From: Pallidibacillus pasinlerensis
Lineage (GTDB): Bacteria; Bacillota; Bacilli; Bacillales; Caldibacillaceae
Direction of reading: 5' to 3'
Length of the DNA: 42,407 nucleotides
NCBI RefSeq assembly: GCF_009996845.1
Contig: NZ_JAACYS010000020.1
Location: 1 to 42,407 of the forward strand
Shown here: positions 1 through 8,277 of the stretch, one piece after another
Layout of the letters: each line of letters begins with the position of its first letter
Numbering within the stretch: the stretch's first letter is position 1
Notes under the pieces: generated by a model
What the model saw: the letters and a program-made list of their open reading frames with translations, nothing else
Databases searched by the model: none
Told to the model about the DNA's origin: nothing
Position numbers and translations under genes: made by a program

Positions 1-52
1 ATTAATGTTGTACAAAATATACTAGTATAGAAAATGTTGAGGAGGTACTTCA

Positions 53-1447
53 TTGAATACGCTATTTGTTATTATAAATATTATAATCTTACTAGCCCTT
101 ATTGTTGGCTTATTTATGATGCAGAAGAAACATGTTTCATTTTCAAAACGTGTTTTTGCTGGTCTAGGACTCGGGCTTTTATTCGGTGTTATTATTAATT
201 TAATTTATGGAACCGATTCTTTTGTAACTGAACATACGATTGAATGGTTCAATATCGTTGGTTCTGGTTATGTGAAATTACTACAAATGGTTGTAATGCC
301 GTTAATATTTGTATCCATAGTTGGAGCTTTTACTAAAGTTACTTTATCCAAAAACCTAGGAAAAATCAGTTTTTACGGTATCGGAATATTAATTTTAACA
401 ACAGGAATTGCGGCTGCAATTGCCATCGCAACAACTGTAGGATTTGGTTTAGATGGAATGGAGCTACATGAAGGAGAAGCGGAAAAAGCTCGAAATGAAG
501 CTCTTGCTGAACGAGCAGCAATGGTTGAAGATTTAACAATTCCTGAACAAATCTTATCCTTCTTCCCGTCTAATCCATTTGCAGATTTAACTGGATCTCG
601 TCCAACATCGACAATTGCGGTAGTTATTTTTGCAGCGTTTATCGGTATGGCCTATTTAGGGGTAAAACGGAAACAGCCTGAACAAGGTGAATTTTTCAAG
701 AAAATTATTGATGCCTTATATGCCATCGTAATGCGAATCGTAACATTAGTATTACGTCTAACTCCTTATGGTGTATTAGCATTAATGGTAAAAGTAGCTG
801 CTACTAGTAATTACGCAGCAATTATCAATCTAGGGAAATTCGTCGTTGCTTCATATGTAGCCCTAATTGCGATGTTTATTGTGCAATTATTATTAATTTC
901 TTTTGCTAAATTAAATCCAATTACGTTTGTGAAAAAAGGAATGCCGGCGTTAACCTTTGCGTTTACATCTCGTTCAAGTGCAGGTACATTGCCACTGAAC
1001 ATTAAAACACAAACAGATGGTTATGGTGTTTCTGAAGGTGTAGCAAACTTTATCGGTCCATTTGGTTTATCGATTGGTCAAAATGGTTGTGCAGGAACGT
1101 ATCCTGCAATGTTAGCGGTTATGGCTGCACCAACAGTAGGCATCAATCCACTTGACCCAGGGTTTATCGTATCACTTATTTTAGTTATTATGATTAGCTC
1201 CTTTGGTGTAGCAGGTGTTGGTGGTGGAGCTACTTTTGCTTCTTTAATTGTTTTATCTGTCTTAAACTTACCGGTTGCGATTGTTGGGTTGTTAATTACT
1301 GTCGAGCCACTTATTGATATGGGACGTACTGCATTGAATGTGAGTGGAAGTATGATGTCAGGTGTACTTACTGGTAAAATTACTGGTGAATTAAATGAAG
1401 AAGTATACAATGATAAAAATAGTTTAAATGAAGTCGTGGAGGCATAA
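53..1447 (+). CDS. tcyP: L-cystine/sodium:dicarboxylate-type symporter, TcyP family
   Basis: This is a 464-residue polytopic membrane protein of the DAACS (dicarboxylate/amino acid:cation symporter) family. Its N-terminus, with a hydrophobic first segment followed by QKKHVSFSKRVF, closely resembles Bacillus subtilis TcyP, a cystine importer, and the length also matches. The family signature SRSSAGTLP lies near residue 305, followed by the glycine-rich stretch GVAGVGGGATFASL that belongs to the substrate-binding core. The start is TTG at 53, chosen because GGAGG at 41-45 sits seven bases upstream and the next residues match the family N-terminus. The role is inferred to be sodium- or proton-driven cystine uptake across the cytoplasmic membrane. 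Substrate specificity rests on resemblance only; glutamate or another dicarboxylate is the alternative. The gene stands alone and converges on the phosphorylase gene. Confidence 0.88.
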   Translation: MNTLFVIINIIILLALIVGLFMMQKKHVSFSKRVFAGLGLGLLFGVIINLIYGTDSFVTEHTIEWFNIVGSGYVKLLQMVVMPLIFVSIVGAFTKVTLSKNLGKISFYGIGILILTTGIAAAIAIATTVGFGLDGMELHEGEAEKARNEALAERAAMVEDLTIPEQILSFFPSNPFADLTGSRPTSTIAVVIFAAFIGMAYLGVKRKQPEQGEFFKKIIDALYAIVMRIVTLVLRLTPYGVLALMVKVAATSNYAAIINLGKFVVASYVALIAMFIVQLLLISFAKLNPITFVKKGMPALTFAFTSRSSAGTLPLNIKTQTDGYGVSEGVANFIGPFGLSIGQNGCAGTYPAMLAVMAAPTVGINPLDPGFIVSLILVIMISSFGVAGVGGGATFASLIVLSVLNLPVAIVGLLITVEPLIDMGRTALNVSGSMMSGVLTGKITGELNEEVYNDKNSLNEVVEA

Positions 1448-1514
1448 AAAGTAGACGCAATTAATAAATTTTTATAATGCCTAAAAAATAATAAATAAAT
1501 TGAGTAAAAAAGTA

Positions 1515-1540
1515 AAAGGACTGCCAGTCAGCAGTCCTTT
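1515..1540. terminator. Bidirectional rho-independent terminator
   Basis: A perfect 10-bp stem (AAAGGACTGC at 1515-1524 with GCAGTCCTTT at 1531-1540) closes a 6-base loop. The minus strand continues into a T-rich run, which suits the purine nucleoside phosphorylase gene. The plus-strand T run is short, so termination of tcyP is weaker. Confidence 0.85.
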
Positions 1541-1542
1541 AT

Positions 1543-2367
1543 TTATGCACTTAAGTTTTCTAAAACCCCTTTAATTAAACTCACAAATTTTTCTCTTGCC
1601 TTAGCTGCCACATCTATCACTTCTTGGTGACTAAGTGGAGTCTCTAATATTCCACTTGCCATATTTGTTAAACAAGAAATACCTAACACTTTCATATTGC
1701 TATGGGCAGCAACAATTACTTCCGGTACAGTAGACATACCGACCGCATCGGCACCTAACGTACGAATCATACGGATTTCAGCAGGTGTTTCATAAGTTGG
1801 ACCTGTCCACCAAGCATAAACCCCTTCATGTAAAGTTACATCTTTTTCTTGAGCAACTTGCTGAGCAATAGCTTGTAGATCTTTATCATATACTTGGGAA
1901 AGATCAGGGAAGCGTGTACCAAGTTCATCATTGTTCGGTCCGATTAATGGATTCGCACCTGTTAAATTAATATGGTCTGTAATTAACATTAAATCGCCAG
2001 GCTCGAAATCTTTATTAACAGCACCACAAGCATTAGTAATAATTAATTTTTCAATACCTAACGCTTTCATGACCCGAACAGGGAAAGTTACTTCATCCAA
2101 AGTAAATCCTTCATAATAATGGAATCGACCTTTCATTGCTGCGACAGTTACACCCATTAAGTCACCAATCACTAGTTCATTCGCATGACCAACTGCACCG
2201 GATTGGGCAAAGAAAGGAATTTCGTTATAAGGAATATTTACCGGATTTTTAATTTCATCGGCAAGGGAACCTAAGCCAGATCCTAAAATTAAACCAACCT
2301 TTGGTTTCGCATCGGTTTTGCTTGCTATGTATTGTGCTGCTTGATTAATCTCTTGAATGTTATGCAT
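1543..2367 (-). CDS. punA: Purine nucleoside phosphorylase
   Basis: This 274-residue cytosolic enzyme performs phosphorolysis of purine nucleosides such as inosine and guanosine to base plus ribose-1-phosphate, in purine salvage. The phosphate-binding GSGLG lies near residue 29, and the GRFHYYEG and TNACGAVN stretches follow. The late segment with MSTVPEV and TNMASG matches the trimeric PNP family (B. subtilis PupG), as does the overall length. The start ATG at 2367 is preceded on the minus strand by GGAGG seven to eight bases upstream. The gene is monocistronic: a terminator follows immediately and the next upstream gene is divergent. Nothing is missing, and the family assignment is firm. 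Confidence 0.95.
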   Translation of the reverse strand: MHNIQEINQAAQYIASKTDAKPKVGLILGSGLGSLADEIKNPVNIPYNEIPFFAQSGAVGHANELVIGDLMGVTVAAMKGRFHYYEGFTLDEVTFPVRVMKALGIEKLIITNACGAVNKDFEPGDLMLITDHINLTGANPLIGPNNDELGTRFPDLSQVYDKDLQAIAQQVAQEKDVTLHEGVYAWWTGPTYETPAEIRMIRTLGADAVGMSTVPEVIVAAHSNMKVLGISCLTNMASGILETPLSHQEVIDVAAKAREKFVSLIKGVLENLSA

Positions 2368-2681
2368 GTATGTAAACCTCCATTTATTGCAATTAAAAAT
2401 TGCAATCCATTATTTTCCTATCCATATAGAGTTTAATGAAATAAATTTTGTTTGTAAATAGTTAAAAGAATAGGAATGTAAAATGTGTCTATATTCCAGT
2501 TCAAAATTGCCTAGCACATTTATTCTTTATTATCCCCATAATTATTATACGGAAAAACTTATAATTTTATTCACGAATAGTTGTTTTTCTAGTCTGAAAA
2601 TTATTTATATTGTATAATTAATTTGTAGTTCTAAGAGTGTGACTTTTTGTTGCCTTTTTTATATGTAAAGGGGGATATAAT
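2368..2681. promoter_or_regulatory. Divergent intergenic region with a candidate -10 box
   Basis: These 314 bases separate punA from the frameshifted SDR gene. A consensus TATAAT lies at 2613-2618 on the plus strand, about 64 bases before the SDR start, but no convincing -35 hexamer sits at the right distance. No hairpin, repeat or small ORF with a ribosome binding site was found in the rest. Confidence 0.35.
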
Positions 2682-3451
2682 ATGTCAAGATTTTCTGGAG
2701 CAATTGCTGTTGTAACAGGTGCGGGAAGTGGCATTGGTGAGGCAACAGCAAAACGGTTTGCTGAAGAAGGGGCAAAGTCATTCTTGTTGGCCGGACGTTG
2801 GAAAAGTTAGAACGAGTAGCAGCAGAAATAAATGAACAAGGTGAAAAAAGTGCCTTTCCTTTTGTTTGTGATGTAACCGAAGAAAAAGATGTGAATCTTT
2901 TAAAAGACTATATTGTAAACGATTTCAAAAATTTACATATTTTAGTGAACAATGCCGGTGGAATGGAAAATTCAACAATACAAGAGACAACATATTCAAC
3001 TTGGGAACAAATGCAAAATGTAAATTTAAATAGTGTTTTCCTCGTTTCAAAAGTATTAGGAAAAATAATGATTGATCATCCAAACCAAGAGAATATGGAC
3101 CGCACCATCATTAACGTTTCATCTCTATCTGGTCATAAACCAGGTGCGAAATTCCCACATTATAGTGCAGCAAAAGCATCGGTTTTAAATTTAACAAGGG
3201 CATTAGCCTTTGAGTACGGTCGTTTTGGAATACGTGTGAATTCAGTTTCACCTGGTTTTGTTGAAACCCCACTCATAGGCGATGCGATGGAAAACGAACG
3301 CTTTATGAATGCGATTAAGAAACGAATTGTTATGCAACGCTTAGCAAAACCGGAAGAAATAGCAAATACGATCGCCTTTTTAGCTTCAAATGAAGCATCA
3401 TACATTACAGGTGCTGATTTACTTGTTGATGGCGGTTATTTGTTAACGTAA
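2682..3451 (+). pseudogene. SDR-family oxidoreductase, frameshifted by one missing base
   Basis: The gene starts with ATG at 2682 behind AAGGGGG and opens with [10 protein letters not shown], the classical SDR dinucleotide-binding motif. It runs into a TAG at about residue 44. Reading resumes one frame back and continues to 3451 with VNNAGG, a catalytic serine in NVSSLSG, YSAAK (the Tyr-x3-Lys catalytic pair) and a C-terminal DGGY. Inserting one G after 2777 restores [14 protein letters not shown], typical of the second beta strand, and gives a normal protein of about 256 residues. Apart from this lesion the gene looks intact, so it is either a recent pseudogene or a sequence error. It sits 33 bases upstream of an E2 gene and is probably the first gene of that operon. 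The substrate is unknown. Confidence 0.85.
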
Positions 3452-3484
3452 TAGATTAGTAAATGTAAAGGGAGGTAGAGTAAT

Positions 3485-4711
3485 GTGTATGTTTTAAAGT
3501 TTACTGATATTGGTGAAGGACTTCATGAAGCGGAAATTTTAAAATGGTTTGTCAATGCAGGCGATACGGTAAAGATTGATGATCCAATTGTTGAAGTGCA
3601 AACAGATAAAGCTTCCGTTGAAATCACCTCTCCGAAAAGTGGTGTCATTAAAAAGAGGAATGGGGAAGAGGGCGATACCATATATGTTGGAGATACTTTA
3701 GTCGAAATTGAACTTCAAAATGAGTCAAGCTCTGTATCAGCACCGACTACCAAGCAGAAAACTGACCAAGAACAAACCTCAAGTTTATTGGAAAAATATC
3801 CTCATTTAAAAAAGTCACCCATGGAAAAACGCATCATTGCAGCACCAAGTGTGCGTAAATTAGCTCGAGAAATGAATATTGATTTAAATGAAGTGCAAGG
3901 TTCAGCAAAAAATGGTCGTATAACAAAACAAGACGTACTGAACTTTGCAAATCGAAAAGAAGGACAACCAGTAAAAGTACAACAACCAACACCACCTTCG
4001 CCACATGAAGATACTCAAGATGAAATAATTCCAATTCGCGGCTTACGTAAAAAGATTTATGAAAATATGGTTAAGTCTGCATTCACAATCCCACATACGA
4101 CGGGAATGGATGAAATTAATGCAGATCGTCTAGTTCAATTTAAAGAAGAACTAAACAAGTTTTCATCGTTAAAAATTACATACTTACCAATTATTGTAAA
4201 AGTCGTCGTTGATGCATTAAAACGAAATCCAATTTTTAATTCGACAATCGATGAAGAAAACGGAAATATTATATTGAAAAAACAATACAATATCGGGATT
4301 GCAACGGCCACATCAAAAGGCTTAGTTGTACCAGTTATCCATAATGCCGACCAAAAATCGATTGAAGAAATTGCAGTGGAAATTGCGGAGTTATCTCAAA
4401 AAGCTGAAGAAGGAAAATTGAGCCTAAACGAAATTCAAGGGGGTACCTTTACGATTTCAAATACGGGTATGAAAGGCGGGTTTTATGCGACACCAATAAT
4501 TAATTATCCTGAAGTAGCAATTTTAGGTATCCATTCAATTAAAGAAAAACCAGTGATATTGCCAAACCGAGAAATTGGCATCGGTAGAGTGATGGGCATG
4601 AGTCTATCTTTTGATCACCGAATCATCGATGGTGCGCCTGCAGGTATGTTTATGAATGATATAAAAACGTTGTTAGAACATCCGGAAAAATGGATATTAA
4701 ATGCAAGATAG
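3485..4711 (+). CDS. 2-oxoacid dehydrogenase E2 (dihydrolipoyl acyltransferase)
   Basis: This 408-residue E2 subunit carries acyl groups from E1 to CoA on a lipoylated arm. Residues 1-75 form a biotinyl-lipoyl domain with the acceptor lysine at about residue 42 (VQTDKASVEI). A charged, flexible linker follows. The peripheral subunit-binding domain lies at about 118-155 (APSVRKLAREM). The catalytic acyltransferase domain fills the rest and contains DHRIIDG with the active-site histidine at about 378. The start is GTG at 3485; an ATG two bases earlier is out of frame and stops at once, and GGGAGG lies upstream. The gene leads an E2-E1alpha-E1beta cluster, with 12 bases to the next gene. Whether the acyl substrate is pyruvate, acetoin or a branched-chain keto acid cannot be settled from sequence. 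Confidence 0.9.
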   Translation: MYVLKFTDIGEGLHEAEILKWFVNAGDTVKIDDPIVEVQTDKASVEITSPKSGVIKKRNGEEGDTIYVGDTLVEIELQNESSSVSAPTTKQKTDQEQTSSLLEKYPHLKKSPMEKRIIAAPSVRKLAREMNIDLNEVQGSAKNGRITKQDVLNFANRKEGQPVKVQQPTPPSPHEDTQDEIIPIRGLRKKIYENMVKSAFTIPHTTGMDEINADRLVQFKEELNKFSSLKITYLPIIVKVVVDALKRNPIFNSTIDEENGNIILKKQYNIGIATATSKGLVVPVIHNADQKSIEEIAVEIAELSQKAEEGKLSLNEIQGGTFTISNTGMKGGFYATPIINYPEVAILGIHSIKEKPVILPNREIGIGRVMGMSLSFDHRIIDGAPAGMFMNDIKTLLEHPEKWILNAR

Positions 4712-4723
4712 GGGGGACTGAGT

Positions 4724-5806
4724 ATGTTTAATGAAAACGAACTAACATTTACACAAGTAAAAATGTTAGATGAAGAAGGAAATATTATTGGTAATCCTAC
4801 TATTACAACATCTGATGAACAGTTACGGGAAATGTATGAATGGATGAAAAAAGCAAGAATACTAGATCAAAAGCTTCTCAGATTACAAAGGCAAGGACGA
4901 CTTGGTACATATGCTCCATTAAGTGGACAAGAAGCAGCACAAGTTGGGAGTGCTTATGCATTAACGAAAGAAGATTGGGTAGCACCGAGTTATCGTGACC
5001 ATGCAGCGTCAATGGTACATGGTCTTCCATTAGAACAAATTATTTCCTATAGTAAAGGACATTTATACGGTGGAAAAATTCCAGAAGGATTAAGGATTCT
5101 TCCAGTGCAAATTATTATTGCTGCTCAAACACTTCATGCGACGGGAATCGCTTATTCTTCAAAATATAAAGGAGAAAATAGTGTAGCTATTACATATTTC
5201 GGTGACGGTGCCACATCTCAAGGAGACTTCCATGAAGCATTAAACTTTGCTTCTGTCTTCAAACTACCTGTCATCTTTTTCTGTCAAAATAACCAATATG
5301 CCATCAGTGTTCCACTTGAAAGACAGATGGCAAGTAAAACGATTGCGCAAAAAGCGGTAGCATATGGTATGACAGGTGTACAAGTTGATGGGAATGATAT
5401 TTTAGCAGTTCATGAAGTGACAAAAGAAGCGATTGAACGGGCAAGAAATGGAGAAGGTCCAACGTTAATAGAAGCAGTGACATATCGTTTCGGTCCACAT
5501 ACAACTTCCGATGATCCAACAAGATATCGTTCAGAAGAAGAGGTAAAACAATGGTCACAACAAAAGGATCCGCTTATTCGCTTAAGAAAGTATTTAGAAA
5601 ATAAAGGATTGTGGGATGAAACGAAGGACAACCAATTAGAAGAAAGCTTCAATGATGAACTAAACGAACTCATCGACGTAATTGAAAGTAAGCAAATCCC
5701 GACTGTGGATGAAGCCTTTGATTATGTATACGAAAACAAACATGACCTCTTAGTAGAACAACAAGAAGAGGCAAAACGATTCTTGGCTAACGGTGGAGGT
5801 GAATAA
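4724..5806 (+). CDS. 2-oxoacid dehydrogenase E1 alpha subunit (PDH-type)
   Basis: This 360-residue subunit binds thiamine diphosphate. The TPP motif begins GDGATSQGDFHEALNF near residue 165 and ends in QNNQYAIS. Phosphorylation-loop-like residues GPHTTSDDPTRYR follow near residue 260. The sequence resembles bacterial pyruvate dehydrogenase E1alpha more than branched-chain E1alpha, for example QRQGRLGTYAPLSGQEAAQVG and the VDGNDILAV stretch. It decarboxylates a 2-oxo acid together with E1beta and passes the acyl group to E2. A GGGGGA ribosome binding site precedes ATG 4724. The stop is one base before the E1beta start, so the two are almost certainly translationally coupled. This is probably a second PDH-like complex alongside a housekeeping one; that is inference. 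Confidence 0.9.
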   Translation: MFNENELTFTQVKMLDEEGNIIGNPTITTSDEQLREMYEWMKKARILDQKLLRLQRQGRLGTYAPLSGQEAAQVGSAYALTKEDWVAPSYRDHAASMVHGLPLEQIISYSKGHLYGGKIPEGLRILPVQIIIAAQTLHATGIAYSSKYKGENSVAITYFGDGATSQGDFHEALNFASVFKLPVIFFCQNNQYAISVPLERQMASKTIAQKAVAYGMTGVQVDGNDILAVHEVTKEAIERARNGEGPTLIEAVTYRFGPHTTSDDPTRYRSEEEVKQWSQQKDPLIRLRKYLENKGLWDETKDNQLEESFNDELNELIDVIESKQIPTVDEAFDYVYENKHDLLVEQQEEAKRFLANGGGE

Positions 5807-5807
5807 A

Positions 5808-6785
5808 ATGGCGGAAATGACAATGATTCAAGCAATCCGGCAAGCACTTGAAATAGAAATGAAACGTGATGAGCGCATCGTCTTATTAGGTGAAGATATC
5901 GGTAGAAACGGTGGCGTTTTCCGTGTAACCGACGGACTCATTGATCAATTTGGTGAACATCGCGTTATCGATACTCCCCTTGCTGAGTCATCGATTATTG
6001 GTACAGCTGTCGGAATGAGTTTGAATGGGTTACGCCCAATTCCAGAAATTCAATTCTTTGGGTTTGTTTATGAAACAATGGACCAAATAGCAAGCCAAGC
6101 TGCTCGCATGCGATTCAAATCGGCTGGGAGATACAATGTTCCGATTGTCATTCGTAGCCCTTATGGTGGCGGGGTACGAACACCAGAATTACATTCCGAT
6201 AGTTTAGAAGCTTTGTTTAGCCATACACCAGGAATTAAGGTTGTCATGCCGTCAACACCATATGATGCGAAAGGATTATTAATCGCGGCGATTCGTGATG
6301 AAGATCCGGTTATCTTTTTAGAGCCGATGAAACTATATCGTACAATTAAAGAAGAAGTTCCTGAAGAAGCGTATGAAGTGCCGATTGGAAAAGCGAAAGT
6401 GGTAAAAGAAGGGTATCATGCAACGATTGTCGGTTTCGGTCCGGTTATGCCACTATTGAAAAAGATTGTAGATGAATACGAACAAGAAGGCATTCATTTA
6501 GAACTTATCGATTTACGTACGGTAGCACCGATAGATATTGATACGATTCTAAAGTCCGTTGAAAAAACAGAACGTCTTATGATTGTCCATGAAGCGGTGA
6601 AAACGAACGGAATTGGTGCTGAAATTGCCGCTTTAGTAAGTGAAAAAGGAGTCTTTTCCTTATCAGCACCGATTCTTCGTGTAACGGGTTACGACACACC
6701 ATATCCAGTCGGAACAATCGAAGATGATTGGCTTCCAAATCCTAAGCGAATCAAAGCTGCAATTCATGAATTATTAAGTTACTAA
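5808..6785 (+). CDS. 2-oxoacid dehydrogenase E1 beta subunit
   Basis: This 325-residue transketolase-like subunit completes the E1 heterotetramer. It opens with MTMIQAIRQALEIEM and GEDIGRNGGVFRVTDGL, typical of E1beta. The core carries DTPLAESSIIGTAVGM, where the glutamate activates TPP, and the C-terminal domain carries the VHEAVKTNGIGAEIAAL and GYDTPYP segments. ATG 5808 is preferred over an in-frame GTG at 5793, because GGTGGAGGTG lies at the right distance before the ATG and homologues begin near MAEMT. It is the last gene of the cluster and is followed by a strong terminator. No dihydrolipoyl dehydrogenase (E3) gene follows, so E3 must come from elsewhere. Confidence 0.92.
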   Translation: MAEMTMIQAIRQALEIEMKRDERIVLLGEDIGRNGGVFRVTDGLIDQFGEHRVIDTPLAESSIIGTAVGMSLNGLRPIPEIQFFGFVYETMDQIASQAARMRFKSAGRYNVPIVIRSPYGGGVRTPELHSDSLEALFSHTPGIKVVMPSTPYDAKGLLIAAIRDEDPVIFLEPMKLYRTIKEEVPEEAYEVPIGKAKVVKEGYHATIVGFGPVMPLLKKIVDEYEQEGIHLELIDLRTVAPIDIDTILKSVEKTERLMIVHEAVKTNGIGAEIAALVSEKGVFSLSAPILRVTGYDTPYPVGTIEDDWLPNPKRIKAAIHELLSY

Positions 6786-6792
6786 TAAACGT

Positions 6793-6820
6793 AACGGCAA
6801 GCTTTGTGCTTGCCGTTTTT
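6793..6820 (+). terminator. Terminator of the E2-E1 operon
   Basis: A perfect 10-bp stem (AACGGCAAGC at 6793-6802 with GCTTGCCGTT at 6808-6817) closes a 5-base loop and runs into TTTTT. It overlaps the final codons of the convergent EAL gene by a base or two. Confidence 0.9.
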
Positions 6821-8039
6821 ACAATAATCCTTCTTGTTCAAATAAATAGTCATATGGTATATCTAGAAAAATAAATAAGTCGTCCGAGATTGGATATGAG
6901 TACGTCCGTATTAGTTCATATCGTTCAATATCTGTATATAAATCGGATAAAATCCCTTTCTTTTCTAAATTCATCCGGGCAATGTTTTCAAAAAAGAAAG
7001 GTCGCCAACTCCAGTTTTTCATACGTTCGTTTTGTACGAGCTCCCAAGTTCCATCTTTCAGTTTTATCGCATCAGCTGAAACTTGAATCCCCATATCATT
7101 ACATACATAAACGCGAAAGGCAAAATCGGAACATTTTTTTCCAATATGTAAAATTAAATCATCATAGTTTTGATCTATATCCACGGTTTGTAAGATTGAT
7201 TTAAATAGACGATGGATATTTTTTGTCAATTGTAATTGAGCTTTTACTTTTTTTCGCTCATGATTGATGAACAATTGAAAATGTTTTTCTAATTTAGCTT
7301 TACAACAATTTATATCAACAAAATGAGGTTCGGGACGGTGTAAAAAGTTCCCTTGATAAAATTGTCCACCGTTTCGCCATGCGTAATTTAATTGATTATA
7401 TGTATTAATCCCTTTAAACATTAAGGATGCACCGATTTTTCTAGCAAATAAAGAAAGAGAGTGATGAACATCTGGAAATAAATGAGGGAGATCTTCATCA
7501 TTTAAAAAGCCAGCGTCGACTTTAATTATATTTGGTTTCAAAAGGGCTAAACGTTCTAAGTTCCCATTTTGTTCACCGGTATCATCAATTGCAATTTTTA
7601 TACCGAATGATTTCATGTATTGGAACACTTTTTCAATCGATTCTAACTCGTCATAAGAAAATTCATCTTTTATTTGGATAACAATTTTATTTAGATTTAA
7701 GTTTCGTTCTGAATAGCTTTGTAATAATTCTATTAAGTTTTCGCCACGATCTTTATATAATATTTTTGCTTCATATTTAAATAGTAAATTAGCTGAAATT
7801 TTGTTGTTTAAATAGTAATTTAGTGAACTATGAATTACATGATTGATAATTTCCAGGAGATATTCTTCAGGAATAGATGGATCCTTAAAAAACCAGTCAA
7901 GGTTTTGAATTGTTCCATCTTGCTCTTGGAAAAATGCGCTGACTTCATAACCCGTTACTAATTGAGTATCAGCAGAGATGATTGGTCGATAGTAAGGAAT
8001 GATTTTATCTTGATTAAGTAAGATTTCAACAGGATCCAT
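6819..8039 (-). CDS. ykuI: YkuI-like c-di-GMP-binding protein with degenerate EAL domain
   Basis: This is a 406-residue soluble protein with an N-terminal EAL-type domain (about 1-250) and the PAS-like YkuI C-terminal domain (about 265-406). The match to B. subtilis YkuI is extensive, notably in YAWRNGG, NWSWRPFFFENI and the ending SYPISDDLFIFLDIPYDYLFEQ. The signature EAL reads EVS (GYEVSAF), and the usual DDFG reads DDTG. The protein therefore probably binds c-di-GMP or acts as a receptor and does not hydrolyse it. The start is ATG at 8039; GAAGGAGG lies just upstream, whereas the in-frame ATG at 8060 has no good site. It is monocistronic and convergent with the E1 operon. Function in this organism is inferred from B. 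subtilis. Confidence 0.88.
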   Translation of the reverse strand: MDPVEILLNQDKIIPYYRPIISADTQLVTGYEVSAFFQEQDGTIQNLDWFFKDPSIPEEYLLEIINHVIHSSLNYYLNNKISANLLFKYEAKILYKDRGENLIELLQSYSERNLNLNKIVIQIKDEFSYDELESIEKVFQYMKSFGIKIAIDDTGEQNGNLERLALLKPNIIKVDAGFLNDEDLPHLFPDVHHSLSLFARKIGASLMFKGINTYNQLNYAWRNGGQFYQGNFLHRPEPHFVDINCCKAKLEKHFQLFINHERKKVKAQLQLTKNIHRLFKSILQTVDIDQNYDDLILHIGKKCSDFAFRVYVCNDMGIQVSADAIKLKDGTWELVQNERMKNWSWRPFFFENIARMNLEKKGILSDLYTDIERYELIRTYSYPISDDLFIFLDIPYDYLFEQEGLL

Positions 8040-8277
8040 ATTTACACCTCCTTCATCCATGATAACATTTTATGTCGAGATAACAATATCCTTTAAAATG
8101 TACCAGGATTTTATGTGAATATGTAAATTCCTATTTTTCTTCTTATATATTTGTTAAAATATGGATGTTAATTATTGATAAATAGTAATAGAGAAACAGT
8201 AAGGTATAAGTTAACTGTACACTAGATGAAGTAAATCCATTTAGTTAAACAATTACTATTATTCTTGGGGGATTAAA

